In this document: piece after piece, positions 1-8,009 of the stretch
How positions within the stretch are numbered: the first letter of the stretch is position 1
Layout: every line of letters starts with the position of its first letter
Origin: Marinobacter sp. THAF197a
GTDB taxonomy: Bacteria; Pseudomonadota; Gammaproteobacteria; Pseudomonadales; Oleiphilaceae
Assembly: GCF_009363275.1 (NCBI RefSeq)
Contig: NZ_CP045324.1
Location: 4,200,019-4,264,018, forward strand
Length of the DNA stretch: 64,000 bases
Reading direction: 5' to 3'
The notes under the pieces: generated by a model
Database searches by the model: none
What the model was told of the DNA's origin: nothing
Seen by the model: only the letters and a program-made list of their open reading frames with translations
Position numbers and translations under genes: made by a program

Positions 1-1004
1 TTCTTCTCCTTGCGCATGGTGGCTTGCTCGTCCAACCAGGGCGAGACGTTCTTGGCCCCCGGGAAAGGTTCTTCCAGGCCGACGGTTCTGGCGCGGCGGT
101 TGGCCACGAAGCGGAATTGTTCGGTGTGGTATTCCGCCGAGTAGCCGAGGATGGGGTCACGCAGGATGTAGTTGGCGTAGGCCATTTCAGCGGCTTCGGA
201 TTCGTCCCACATGTCGCGCACGGCTTTGGGGTCGAAGGTGATGTTTTCTTCTTCCAGGATCTGGTTGACCACTTTCAGGCCGAAGGAGAAGTGCATGGCT
301 TCGTCCCGCAGGATGTACTGCAGTTGCTCGCCAGTGCCACGCATCAGGCCCCGGCGTTGCAGGGCGAAAATGGGGCTGAAGCCGTTGTAGAACCAGCAGC
401 CTTCAAACACGGCCGCGAAGAACAGGTAAGACATGATGAATTCCTGCAGGTCGTCCGGGTTGCGCAGGTTCATGTCGGAGCGCATGGCGGCGTCCAGCCG
501 TCGGTTGGCTACCTGGATCTTGCCGTTGATTTCCGGCACCACGCGGTAGCGGTTGTAGATTTCGCTCTGGTCCAGGTTGAGGGTTTCGATGCAGTGCTGG
601 TAGGTCCAGGTGTGCAGGGCTTCTTCGTACACCTGGCGGGCCTGGTAGATTTGCAGTTCCGGCGCGCTCATTTTCTCCATCACGGCCAGGCCGATGTTGC
701 GCATGGCGAGGATGTCGGAGGTGGTGAGGTAGGCCAGTACGTTTTCGTACACGTGCTTTTCCGCCGGGCTCAGGCGGTGGTGGTAGTCGTGGACGTCCTG
801 GGCCATGTTGACGTCCAGCGGGGTCCAGTGGTTTTTGTTGGCGTTCATGAAGTATTCCCAGGCCCAGGGGTACTTGAACGGTGCCAACTGGTTGATGTCG
901 GTTTCGCCGTTGATGACGCGCTTGTCGTCTACATTCACCGGCGCCGGGCCGGCGCTGGCAGCCGGCTTGTTTTCGGATTTTGGTTCGTCGTCCCAATCTA
1001 GCAT
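1..1004 (-). CDS. nrdB: Ribonucleoside-diphosphate reductase class Ia, beta subunit (3' end cut by window edge)
   Basis: This is the radical-generating small subunit that, with NrdA, reduces ribonucleoside diphosphates to deoxyribonucleotides in the cytoplasm. The minus-strand frame runs open from ATG at 1004 to the window edge, giving about 334 residues without a stop. The start MLDWDDEPKSENK is preceded by a GAGG Shine-Dalgarno. Two diiron-ligand motifs of the family are visible: EEALHTW (complement of about 617-638) and DEAMHFSFG, each supplying Glu and His ligands. The protein is incomplete because Pseudomonas-type NrdB proteins are somewhat longer (known for the family). It lies 206 bp downstream of nrdA on the same strand, so co-transcription is likely. 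A nested inverted repeat sits in the gap and could tune the NrdA:NrdB ratio (inference). Confidence 0.95.
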   Translation of the reverse strand, partial: MLDWDDEPKSENKPAASAGPAPVNVDDKRVINGETDINQLAPFKYPWAWEYFMNANKNHWTPLDVNMAQDVHDYHHRLSPAEKHVYENVLAYLTTSDILAMRNIGLAVMEKMSAPELQIYQARQVYEEALHTWTYQHCIETLNLDQSEIYNRYRVVPEINGKIQVANRRLDAAMRSDMNLRNPDDLQEFIMSYLFFAAVFEGCWFYNGFSPIFALQRRGLMRGTGEQLQYILRDEAMHFSFGLKVVNQILEEENITFDPKAVRDMWDESEAAEMAYANYILRDPILGYSAEYHTEQFRFVANRRARTVGLEEPFPGAKNVSPWLDEQATMRKEK

Positions 1005-1064
1005 GTCTTTTACCTCGGAGTTCTTGGTCGCTTAGCCTGCTTTGCTTGGTGGTGGAACCGGTCT

Positions 1065-1156
1065 GGTCTGGCTTCCCAAAAACCGCCCGTGAACCCATCC
1101 CTGGGGGGCTTGGCTGTAGCCATCCATGGCTACAGACATTTTTGGGAAGCCAGACC
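1065..1156. repeat. Nested inverted-repeat element, copy 1 (between nrdA and nrdB)
   Basis: Two perfect 18-bp outer arms (1065-1082 and 1139-1156, GGTCTGGCTTCCCAAAAA and its complement) enclose an inner hairpin with 10-bp arms CTGTAGCCAT / ATGGCTACAG at 1114-1135. Read on the minus strand, the order is inner hairpin, then CAGGGATGGGTTCACGGGCG, then the outer arm. That order and partial sequence match the element at 9108-9203, so the two appear to belong to one repeat family. It lies inside the presumed nrdAB transcript, where it could form a strong RNA hairpin. Confidence 0.75.
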
Positions 1157-1210
1157 AGCCCGGTTCTTCAGGCTGTGGAGTAATCGCTGCTTATTCGGCA
1201 AAGCCTATAG

Positions 1211-3967
1211 TTACTGACAGGCTTCGCAGTCTGGCTCGTCGATGCTGCACACTTGCGGCTGGGGTGCAGCCACCGGGGCACTCTTTTCGGCGCCGGTGGC
1301 ACCCAACGAGCGCAGGTAGTAGGTGGTTTTCAAACCGCGTTCCCAGGCCAACTGGTACAGAGCATCCAGTTTCTTGCCGCTGGGTTCAGCCATGTACAGG
1401 TTCAGGCTCTGGGCCTGGTCCAACCATTTCTGGCGTCTTGCCGCGGCCTCTACCAGCCATCTTGGGTCGATTTCGAAGGCGGTGGCGTAGCGGGCTTTCA
1501 GTACCGGTGGGATGCGGTCGATCTGCTGGACGCTGCCGTCGAAGTATTTGAGGTCGTTGACCATCACGTTGTCCCACAGGCCTTCGGCTTTAAGGTCGCG
1601 CACCAGGGAGGGATTGACCACGGTGAATTCGCCAGAGAGGTTCGATTTCACGAACAGGTTCTGGTACGCCGGTTCGATGGACTGAGACACACCGACGATG
1701 TTGGAGATGGTGGCGGTGGGGGCGATGGCCATGACGTTGCTGTTGCGCATGCCGTGTTTGGCAATCAGCTCGCGCACCGGTGTCCAGTCCAGGCGGCTGT
1801 TGGTGTTGAGCGACAGGTCCCCTTCCCGACGGTTCTCCTTTAACAGGTTGATGGAATCGATGGGTAGGATGCCTTGCTGCCAGAGGGAGCCTTCGTAGGT
1901 TTCATAGGCACCCCGTTCGCCGGCCAGGGTGGCGGAGGCGCGGATGGCGAAGTAGCTGAGTTGTTCCATGGCCACATCAGCAAACTCGACGGCTTCCGGG
2001 CTGGTGTAGGGCAGGCCCAGTTGGTAGAGGGCGTCCTGAAAGCCCATCAGGCCCAGGCCCACGGGGCGGTGTTTGAGGTTGGAGTTCTTCGCCTGGGGTA
2101 CGGCGTAGAAGTTGATATCGATGACGTTATCGAGCATGCGAACGGCGGTGGTCACGGTGCGTTCCAGGCGCTGTACGTCCAGCTCGCCGTTGGCGATGTG
2201 GGCGGCCAGGTTGACCGAGCCCAGGTTGCATACGGCGATTTCGTCGGCGCTGGTGTTCAGGGTGATTTCGGTGCACAGGTTGGAGCTGTGCACCACGCCC
2301 TGGTGCTGCTGCGGGGAACGCAGGTTGCAGGGGTCTTTGAAGGTAACCCAGGGGTGGCCGGTTTCAAACAGCACGGTGAGCATTTTGCGCCACAGTTGTT
2401 TGGCAGGGATTTTCTTGAACAGTTTGATCTTACCCTGCTCCGCCAGCGCTTCGTAATGCTCGTAGCGTTCCCGGAAGGCGTTGCCGTAAAGGTCGTGCAG
2501 GTCTGGCGCATCGCTGGGGGAAAACAGGGTCCAGTCCCGGTCTTCGCGCATGCGTTCGATCAGCAAATCCGGCACCCAGTTGGCGGTGTTCATGTCGTGG
2601 GTGCGGCGGCGTTCGTCGCCGGTGTTTTTGCGCAACTCCAGGAATTCTTCGATGTCCAGATGCCAGCTTTCCAGGTAGGCACACACGGCGCCTTTGCGCT
2701 TGCCACCCTGGTTCACCGCCACCGCGGTGTCGTTGACCACTTTCAGGAAGGGCACCACGCCCTGGCTCTGGCCGTTGGTGCCTTTGATGTGGGAGCCCAG
2801 CGCCCGCACCGGGGTCCAGTCGTTGCCCAGGCCGCCAGCCCATTTACTCAACAGGGCGTTGTCTCTGATGGCACCGTAAATGCCTTCCAGGTCATCGCCG
2901 ACGGTGGTCAGGTAGCAGGAGGACAACTGGGAATGGCGGGTGCCACTGTTGAACAGCGTGGGTGTGCTGGCCATGTAATCGAAAGATGACAACAGGTTGT
3001 AGAATTCGATGGCGCGGGCATTGGGGTCGTCTTCCCGCAGGGCCAGGCCCATGGCGACTCGCATGAAGAATACCTGGGGCAGTTCCAGGCGGGCCTTGTT
3101 CCAGTGCAGGAAGTAGCGGTCGTACAGGGTTTGCAGGCCGAGGAAACCGAACTGGTGGTCGCGCTCGGGGATGATGGCTGCGCCCAGGCGTTCCAGGTCA
3201 AAGGCGGCCAGGGCTTCGTCCAGCAATTCGTAGCGGATACCGGCGTGGATGAACGCGTTCAGGGCCTGTGGATAAACCTCTGCCAGCGGCTGGTTGCGGG
3301 GCAGGTCCAGGGCCTCAGCCGCTTCCAGGCGAAGCTGTTCCAGCAACAGCCGGGCGGTGACGGCGCTGTAGTCCGGCTCCTGCTCGATACGGCCACGGGC
3401 GGTCATGATCAGGGCGGAGAGCACTTCGGTTTCTGCAATGCCGTCGTACAGGTTGCGCAGGGCTTCGTCGACCAGGGATTCGCCGTCAATGCCGTCCAGG
3501 CCGGTGGCGGCCTGTTCTACCTGCAGCTTCATCAGGCCCAGGTCCAGCGGCGCCACGCTGCCGTCGGCTTTTTTCACGGTCAGGTGCGGGTGCGCTTCCA
3601 TGGGCTCTTCGATGGCGCGCTTGCGGGCGTGCTCTTCCCGGTAGAGCACGTAAGCCCGGGCCACCTTTTGCTCTTCGGCCCGCATCAGGGCCAGTTCCAC
3701 CTGGTCCTGAATGTCTTCAATATGCACTTTACCGCCGGCTTTCAGGCGCCGGCTGATGGCCTGCACCACCTGTTCGGTGACCCGATGCACGGCGTCGTTG
3801 ATGCGGGCCGAACCGGCGGCTTTGTCGCCTTCCACGGCCAGGAACGCTTTGGTCACCGCCACACTGATTTTGGCGGGATTGAATCCAACCAGGGTGCCGT
3901 TGCGTTTAATAACTTGAAGGGACTGGGTATCGGCGGCCGGGGCTTCGGCCAGAGCGGTGGCAGACAT
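1211..3967 (-). CDS. nrdA: Ribonucleoside-diphosphate reductase class Ia, alpha subunit
   Basis: Catalytic large subunit of aerobic ribonucleotide reductase, 918 residues from ATG 3967. This start (MSATALAEAPAADTQ) has an AGGAG ribosome site; an upstream in-frame extension to 4078 runs into repeat DNA and is not used. The N-terminus carries an ATP-cone (VIKRNGTLVGFNPAKIS) and a second, degenerate cone-like segment around residue 130, as in Pseudomonas NrdA. Active-site motifs are visible: SSCYL, the NLCTEI Cys/Glu pair, CNLGSVN, and the C-terminal redox pair DCEACQ. The tyrosine radical-transfer motif TTYYLRS is near the end. Upstream are NrdR-like boxes and a cobalamin riboswitch, so expression probably falls when B12 is available, presumably because a B12-dependent class II reductase exists elsewhere (inference). 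Confidence 0.97.
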   Translation of the reverse strand: MSATALAEAPAADTQSLQVIKRNGTLVGFNPAKISVAVTKAFLAVEGDKAAGSARINDAVHRVTEQVVQAISRRLKAGGKVHIEDIQDQVELALMRAEEQKVARAYVLYREEHARKRAIEEPMEAHPHLTVKKADGSVAPLDLGLMKLQVEQAATGLDGIDGESLVDEALRNLYDGIAETEVLSALIMTARGRIEQEPDYSAVTARLLLEQLRLEAAEALDLPRNQPLAEVYPQALNAFIHAGIRYELLDEALAAFDLERLGAAIIPERDHQFGFLGLQTLYDRYFLHWNKARLELPQVFFMRVAMGLALREDDPNARAIEFYNLLSSFDYMASTPTLFNSGTRHSQLSSCYLTTVGDDLEGIYGAIRDNALLSKWAGGLGNDWTPVRALGSHIKGTNGQSQGVVPFLKVVNDTAVAVNQGGKRKGAVCAYLESWHLDIEEFLELRKNTGDERRRTHDMNTANWVPDLLIERMREDRDWTLFSPSDAPDLHDLYGNAFRERYEHYEALAEQGKIKLFKKIPAKQLWRKMLTVLFETGHPWVTFKDPCNLRSPQQHQGVVHSSNLCTEITLNTSADEIAVCNLGSVNLAAHIANGELDVQRLERTVTTAVRMLDNVIDINFYAVPQAKNSNLKHRPVGLGLMGFQDALYQLGLPYTSPEAVEFADVAMEQLSYFAIRASATLAGERGAYETYEGSLWQQGILPIDSINLLKENRREGDLSLNTNSRLDWTPVRELIAKHGMRNSNVMAIAPTATISNIVGVSQSIEPAYQNLFVKSNLSGEFTVVNPSLVRDLKAEGLWDNVMVNDLKYFDGSVQQIDRIPPVLKARYATAFEIDPRWLVEAAARRQKWLDQAQSLNLYMAEPSGKKLDALYQLAWERGLKTTYYLRSLGATGAEKSAPVAAPQPQVCSIDEPDCEACQ

Positions 3968-4031
3968 GGGGCTTCTCCTTGTGCACGCGTTGTTAGTGCA
4001 ACCTTCGCGTTCACAGGAGAAAAGACTTTCT

Positions 4032-4123
4032 GGCCACGGACGACACGGACTTTCACGGACAAAAAATGGGGCTGCCATCTTTTGAATATTTGTAGTCCGT
4101 GGGTGTCCGTGTCGTCCGTGGCC
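4032..4123. repeat. 92-bp inverted-repeat element in the nrdA leader
   Basis: Perfect 19-bp arms GGCCACGGACGACACGGAC (4032-4050) and its complement (4105-4123) enclose about 54 bp. Further CACGGAC / GTCCGTG heptamers lie just inside both arms. It sits between the riboswitch and the nrdA start codon. No transposase is encoded and I see no clear target duplication. It resembles a small non-autonomous palindromic element (REP or MITE-like). No U-tract follows it on the minus strand, so it is not a standard terminator. Confidence 0.7.
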
Positions 4124-4149
4124 AATAATCCTTACCTGCTCACCTTGAA

Positions 4150-4327
4150 ACGCGAAGGTGCAGTGTCTATCCCTGGCAGGTCTTCGGACTCAGGGGCGTG
4201 AACCTGTTGGTTCGGCCTTGCGTGGCGACTTCCCGGCGCTTGCCAGTGTCTTGATGCCACGCTCGTTCCCCAATACCGCTGCGCGTCAGTTCCGGATTCT
4301 CACCGGATTCCCGACTACCTTTATGTC
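4150..4327 (-). promoter_or_regulatory. Cobalamin (B12) riboswitch upstream of nrdA
   Basis: Read on the minus strand, the segment has the conserved landmarks of the cobalamin aptamer in order: GGGAATCCGGTGAGAATCCG, then GCGCAGCGGT, the B12-box core ACACTGGC followed by GCCGGGAAGTCGCC, then AGTCCGAAGACCTGCC. It lies in the nrdAB leader about 180 nt upstream of the start codon. Control of class Ia nrdAB by a B12 riboswitch is known in organisms that also have class II reductase (e.g. Streptomyces). The expression platform is not obvious: a CACCTT/AAGGTG hairpin at 4141-4160 follows, without a T-tract. The boundaries are approximate. Confidence 0.9.
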
Positions 4328-4346
4328 TGAAGTGATCAGAGAATGA

Positions 4347-4394
4347 TCACAACATATGGTAGTCAACCAAGGATTTGGTCACTATATACGGACT
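4347..4394. promoter_or_regulatory. Tandem NrdR-box-like sites
   Basis: Two 16-bp sites, TCACAACATATGGTAG (4347-4362) and TCACTATATACGGACT (4379-4394), each match about 11 of 16 positions of the NrdR consensus ACACWATATATWGTGT, best in the left half. Their starts are 32 bp apart, about three helical turns, which is the usual NrdR box spacing. The second overlaps the -10 element of the proposed nrd promoter. Function is inferred; nrdR itself is not in the window. Confidence 0.6.
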
Positions 4395-4409
4395 AATAGC
4401 CACTGACAA
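4383..4409 (-). promoter_or_regulatory. Putative sigma-70 promoter of nrdAB
   Basis: On the minus strand, TTGTCA (4409-4404) and TATATA (4388-4383) are separated by 15 bp. The -10 lies inside the second NrdR-like box, and the predicted start is about 50 nt upstream of the riboswitch. The spacing is slightly short, so the assignment is moderate. Confidence 0.45.
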
Positions 4410-4471
4410 GGCACTTTATTGCAGGCCCGCTGTCTGCCACTGCAGTGGCCCGAAAACAAAAGGACAAGTCT

Positions 4472-5197
4472 ATGAAGCGTTCATCACTGGCAGTCACTGC
4501 ATGGGTGTTGGCTCTGCTATTGGCCAGCCCGGCGATGATGGCGCAGGCGCCTTTACTGCAACCCTTCTCCACCATGAGTTCATTATCTGATGGTTGGGAA
4601 CCTCTGGAATTTCCCAGAATCGACCGGCACACGCGCTACGAGCTGGTCACGGACGACGGTGTTCAGGTGGTCAAGGCGACTGCTGATAACAGCGCCTCCG
4701 GCCTAATTGCCCGATTGTCGTTAGAACCCGGCGAATCGCTGATTCTGCGCTGGCAATGGAAGGTGTCCAATGTGTTCGACCAGGGTGATGCCCGGAAAAA
4801 GTCCGGCGACGACTACCCGGCGCGAATCTACGTGGCCTTTGAATTTCAGCCCGACAAAGCAGGCTTCTTTGAACGGGCCAAGCGCAAAACCGTGGAGGTG
4901 ATGTTTGGCGAGTCCCTGCCGGGTAATGCCCTGAACTACATCTGGGCCAACCGGCTACCAGAGCAATCCATTGTCGCCAATGCCTTCACCGACCAGACCA
5001 TGATGGTGGCGGTCAATTCCGGCCCGGAGCAAACCGGGGAGTGGGTCACCGTGGAACGGGATATTGTGGCGGATTACCGGGAAGCGTTCGGGGAGAACCC
5101 CCCGCGCATTGTTGGCGTGGCCATCATGTCGGATGCGGATAATACCGGTGAACGGGCAACAGCGTGGTATCGGGATCTGGTGCTTGAGCAGCCCTGA
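4472..5197 (+). CDS. DUF3047 family exported protein
   Basis: 241-residue protein starting at ATG 4472 (MKRSSLAV), which has an AAAGGACA ribosome site; an in-frame ATG 27 bp upstream lacks one. A hydrophobic signal peptide (about residues 5-25, ending AMMAQA) predicts export. The mature part contains the features typical of DUF3047: LILRWQWKVSN, GDDYPARIYV and a late AIMSDADNT segment. The fold is probably beta-sandwich, carbohydrate-binding-like, but no biochemical role is established for the family. It diverges from nrdA and converges on fmdB. No functional link to either neighbour is evident. Confidence 0.8.
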   Translation: MKRSSLAVTAWVLALLLASPAMMAQAPLLQPFSTMSSLSDGWEPLEFPRIDRHTRYELVTDDGVQVVKATADNSASGLIARLSLEPGESLILRWQWKVSNVFDQGDARKKSGDDYPARIYVAFEFQPDKAGFFERAKRKTVEVMFGESLPGNALNYIWANRLPEQSIVANAFTDQTMMVAVNSGPEQTGEWVTVERDIVADYREAFGENPPRIVGVAIMSDADNTGERATAWYRDLVLEQP

Positions 5198-5208
5198 ATG
5201 GCGTATCG

Positions 5209-5231
5209 AAAAAAGGCCCCGTATCGGGGCC
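5209..5231 (-). terminator. Rho-independent terminator of the fmdAB transcript
   Basis: A GGCCCCG-TAT-CGGGGCC hairpin (5215-5231) is followed on the minus strand by six T residues (complement of 5209-5214). It lies just past the fmdB stop and would end the minus-strand amide operon. Confidence 0.8.
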
Positions 5232-5257
5232 AAACACGTGAAACGTCGAATCGGTTG

Positions 5258-5611
5258 TCAGTGGCTGATCATCCACGGCCGCATCGAGGGAAACATTTTC
5301 TTACCGTCTGCGGTGTAGAACAGCATGGATTTGCCCGGCTTCGGTGAGCCGCAACCACAACTTCGGCTGTGTTCCTTGTCGTGTGCCCTGCGATCGGCAG
5401 TCGAAAACACTGGTTCGTGTTTCGAGCGCTCGTTCCGGTCCTGAGCCGATCGTTTGGCCGGGTCCATGGCGGCAATCTCCGGGGGCAGCACTATGACTCG
5501 GGGTGACAGCGCCTGACAGGTCGGGCACTCCGCCGGCTTGGCACAGTCTTCCATGGTGGCCAGCTGGTGGAACAACCCGTGTTCCCGACATTTGTAGTCA
5601 TACACAGGCAT
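5258..5611 (-). CDS. fmdB: FmdB-family zinc-ribbon protein
   Basis: 117-residue protein beginning MPVYDYKC, with an AAGGAG ribosome site and 5 bp downstream of fmdA. The N-terminal CxxH...CxxC ribbon (Cys8, His11, Cys29, Cys32) is the FmdB zinc-ribbon, with His at one position where most members have Cys. A second CGCG cluster lies near residue 86. In Methylophilus methylotrophus, fmdB accompanies formamidase fmdA and was proposed to be regulatory; the biochemical role is unproven. Tight spacing to fmdA indicates co-translation. Confidence 0.88.
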   Translation of the reverse strand: MPVYDYKCREHGLFHQLATMEDCAKPAECPTCQALSPRVIVLPPEIAAMDPAKRSAQDRNERSKHEPVFSTADRRAHDKEHSRSCGCGSPKPGKSMLFYTADGKKMFPSMRPWMISH

Positions 5612-5616
5612 GTCGG

Positions 5617-6849
5617 TTACTCCTTGTCTTTCGACAGGGGCACGTCCATGCCGCCACTGACTTTCTTCTGTGGGCCATCCGCTGACGGGTTGATGTCGAA
5701 ATCAAAGATGCCGGTTGGCAGCCAGAGCGTTGCACAGGCGTTGGGAATATCAACCACACCGCTGATATGCCCCTCCACCGGCGCACACCCAAGGATCGCG
5801 TAAGCCTGTGCCCTGCTGTAGCCGAACTTGGTCATGTATTCGATGGCATTCAGGCAGGCCTGGCGATAGGCCACATGCACGTCCAGATAGTGCTGGCCGC
5901 CCTCTTCATCCACCGAGATGCCCTCAAAGATCACATAATCGTCGTAGCGGGGCTTGATGGGGCTGGGCTTGAACACCGGGTTCTTGATGCCGTATTTTCG
6001 CACGCCGTCTTTGATCAGGTTCACCCGCAAGTGAATCCAGCCGGCCATTTCGATGGCCCCACAGAACGTAATCTCACCATCACCCTGGCTGAAGTGCAGG
6101 TCGCCCACAGACAGTCCCGCGCCGTCTACGTAAACCGGAAAATACACTTTGGAGCCACGGGAAAGATCCTTGATGTCGCAGTTGCCACCATGCTCCCTCG
6201 GTGGCACGGTTCGCGCGGCCTCAGCGCCAGCCGCCTTGGCCGCGTCCCCTCTCATCTGGCCCATGTGGGCCGTTTCGCCGTTAGGCAGAGTAGCCAACTC
6301 CGGCACACGGTCAGGGTCCGTTGCTACCAGGCCCGCTTCCCGCTTGTTCCATGTATCCAGAAGTTCCTTGGAAGGCAGGCAACCAATCAGCCCTGGATGT
6401 ATCAACCCGGCAAACTCCACGTTAGGAATGTGCCGGGACTTGGTGAACATGCCGTTGAAGTCCCAGATTGATTTCTGGGCTTCGGGGAAATGTTCCGTCA
6501 GAAAGCCACCGCCGTTCTGCTTGGAGAAGAAACCGTTGAAGCCCCACTGGCTCTCCTCAAACGTACCTATGTCCAGAATGTCGACTTCCAGCAGGTCACC
6601 CGGCTCTGCGCCTTCCACACCAATCGGACCCGACAGGAAGTGCACCTGGCTGAGATCCACATCGCGCACGTCGTCGGCGCTGTCGTTGTTCTTGATCTGG
6701 CCGCCGGTCCAGTCGTAGCACTCCACGATGAAGTCATCGCCGGGTTTGACGGTGGCCACCAGGGGAATGTCCGGGTGCCAGCGGTTGTGAATCTTGTCGT
6801 TCTCGTAGGCAGACTTGTTCAGATCGATCTTGATGATGGTTTCAGCCAT
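5617..6849 (-). CDS. fmdA: Formamidase (acetamidase/formamidase family)
   Basis: 410-residue cytoplasmic amidohydrolase that hydrolyses formamide (and more slowly other short amides) to ammonia and the carboxylate. The N-terminus NKSAYENDKIHNRWHPDIP and the internal segments VPPREHGGNCDIKDL and GDLHFSQGDGEITFCGAIE are hallmark FmdA/AmdA motifs. Length matches the Methylophilus enzyme. The start at 6849 has an AAGGAG site 9 nt upstream. It is followed by fmdB and preceded by amiB, but the 97-bp gap to amiB carries a palindrome shared with the urtA promoter region, so it probably has its own regulated promoter. Confidence 0.95.
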   Translation of the reverse strand: MAETIIKIDLNKSAYENDKIHNRWHPDIPLVATVKPGDDFIVECYDWTGGQIKNNDSADDVRDVDLSQVHFLSGPIGVEGAEPGDLLEVDILDIGTFEESQWGFNGFFSKQNGGGFLTEHFPEAQKSIWDFNGMFTKSRHIPNVEFAGLIHPGLIGCLPSKELLDTWNKREAGLVATDPDRVPELATLPNGETAHMGQMRGDAAKAAGAEAARTVPPREHGGNCDIKDLSRGSKVYFPVYVDGAGLSVGDLHFSQGDGEITFCGAIEMAGWIHLRVNLIKDGVRKYGIKNPVFKPSPIKPRYDDYVIFEGISVDEEGGQHYLDVHVAYRQACLNAIEYMTKFGYSRAQAYAILGCAPVEGHISGVVDIPNACATLWLPTGIFDFDINPSADGPQKKVSGGMDVPLSKDKE

Positions 6850-6943
6850 AACGGGCGCTCCTTGGGTTTGGCTTGCACGGTTAAGTCACAGCTTTACTAT
6901 CGGAGATCCCGCGCCGGGCAGGTATTCGCGAAATGGCCCCGGT

Positions 6944-6964
6944 GCCTACGTCATTCGACGTATT
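6944..6964. promoter_or_regulatory. Palindromic operator candidate, copy 1 (upstream of fmdA)
   Basis: GCCTACGTCATTCGACGTATT contains a perfect palindrome TACGTC-N4-GACGTA (6947-6962) about 100 bp upstream of the fmdA start. It overlaps the last codons of amiB. It is identical at 19 of 21 positions to the sequence at 14295-14315 upstream of urtA. The 6-bp half-sites suit a NarL/LuxR-type response regulator, and one is encoded in this locus (17857-18762); that link is inferred. Confidence 0.6.
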
Positions 6965-7994
6965 GGCGAACGCTGACCGTGTGTTTATCCACATCGGCCT
7001 CAAACCGCTGGCACTCCGGATGGGCCAGCAACGCCCGCGCAACCGCCGGCTCCAGGCGCTGGCGAAACGCCCGTAACATCTCCCGTGCGCCATAACGGCT
7101 GTCGTAGCCTCGGCAGAGCTCCCGGCGCAGGTTCTGGGACAGGGTCAGTTCTGCATTTTTTCGGGCCAGGCGTTTGTTCAGCCCCGCCAGCTCGATATCC
7201 AACAGCGCGTCCAGCCAGTTGTCGGTGAGGCTGTTGTAACTCAGTATCTGGTCAATCCGGTTGAGAAACTCCGGGTCGAAATGGCGCCGAAGCGCGGCAT
7301 CCCGAATGGTTTCGCCAGAGCCGGGTGACAGCCCCAGCCATCGCCGCCAGCCTCGCTGATAACGGTGATGGTGAGCCTCCGCCTCCAGCGCGCCGGCGTT
7401 ACTGGTCATAAAGATCAGGGTATTGCGGAAGTCGATTTCCCGATTGCCGGAGGGGAACACCAGCCGGCCAGTATCCAACACATTCAGCAGGGTGCGGACC
7501 ACTTCTTTGCTGGCCTTTTCAATCTCGTCGAACAGCACGATGCCGGGTTTGCTGAACGAGCCCTGAACCTTGTCCAGATCGAACAGGCTATGGCCTTCCT
7601 TGCTGCCCACGTAACCCGGCGGTGCGCCGGTGAGCGCCGCCGAATAATGTTCCTGTGCCAGGGTATTCATGTCGATGCGGCACAGGCCATCGCGGTGGCC
7701 ATGAATGGCCTCGGCAATCAGCCTTACGGTCTCGGTTTTGCCCACACCGGTCGGGCCAAGAAACAGGTGCACCGCCAGCGGCCGATTGTCCTCACCGATG
7801 TCGGCTTTTACCCGCACCAGCATCGACTCCATCGCCGTGAGCGCCTCGTCCTGGCCCACAATGTTTGCTCGCAAACGGGCCATCACAGCCTCAGGCTCGA
7901 AGCGAAACCGGGAAGCACGAACCGGGCCTGAGGCGGCCCGGTTCTTGTCATTGGTCTCCCGGTTGGCTTCCAGCCGTTCATTGATAAACGGCAT
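6951..7994 (-). CDS. amiB: AmiB-like AAA+ ATPase (ClpA/ClpB-type module)
   Basis: 347-residue single-module AAA+ protein. Walker A GPTGVGKT lies near residue 85, followed by pore-loop-like GAPPGYVGSKEG, Walker B IVLFDEIEKA, sensor-1 MTSNAG and the arginine-finger segment HFDPEFLNRID. The C-terminal part resembles the small Clp domain (YDSRYGAREMLRAF). There is no N-terminal Clp domain and no second ATPase module. In Pseudomonas aeruginosa the amiEBCRS operon encodes AmiB, an ATPase chaperone next to amidase AmiE, and this gene occupies the same position 15 bp after amiE. A role in assembling or transporting the amidase system is plausible but unproven. Start is ATG with GGAGG. Confidence 0.85.
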   Translation of the reverse strand: MPFINERLEANRETNDKNRAASGPVRASRFRFEPEAVMARLRANIVGQDEALTAMESMLVRVKADIGEDNRPLAVHLFLGPTGVGKTETVRLIAEAIHGHRDGLCRIDMNTLAQEHYSAALTGAPPGYVGSKEGHSLFDLDKVQGSFSKPGIVLFDEIEKASKEVVRTLLNVLDTGRLVFPSGNREIDFRNTLIFMTSNAGALEAEAHHHRYQRGWRRWLGLSPGSGETIRDAALRRHFDPEFLNRIDQILSYNSLTDNWLDALLDIELAGLNKRLARKNAELTLSQNLRRELCRGYDSRYGAREMLRAFRQRLEPAVARALLAHPECQRFEADVDKHTVSVRQYVE

Positions 7995-8009
7995 CTGTGC
8001 CTCCCGGGC

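Noticed and set aside
24..1001. Long plus-strand open frame antisense to nrdB
   Set aside because: It mirrors the nrdB reading frame in GC-rich DNA, has low-complexity Val/His/Gly/Phe composition typical of antisense shadows, and the minus-strand NrdB has clear motifs.
5235..5244. CACGTGAAAC, half of a parS consensus
   Set aside because: Only one half-site matches; the left half (CCAAA) does not, and it lies beside a terminator hairpin far from parAB.
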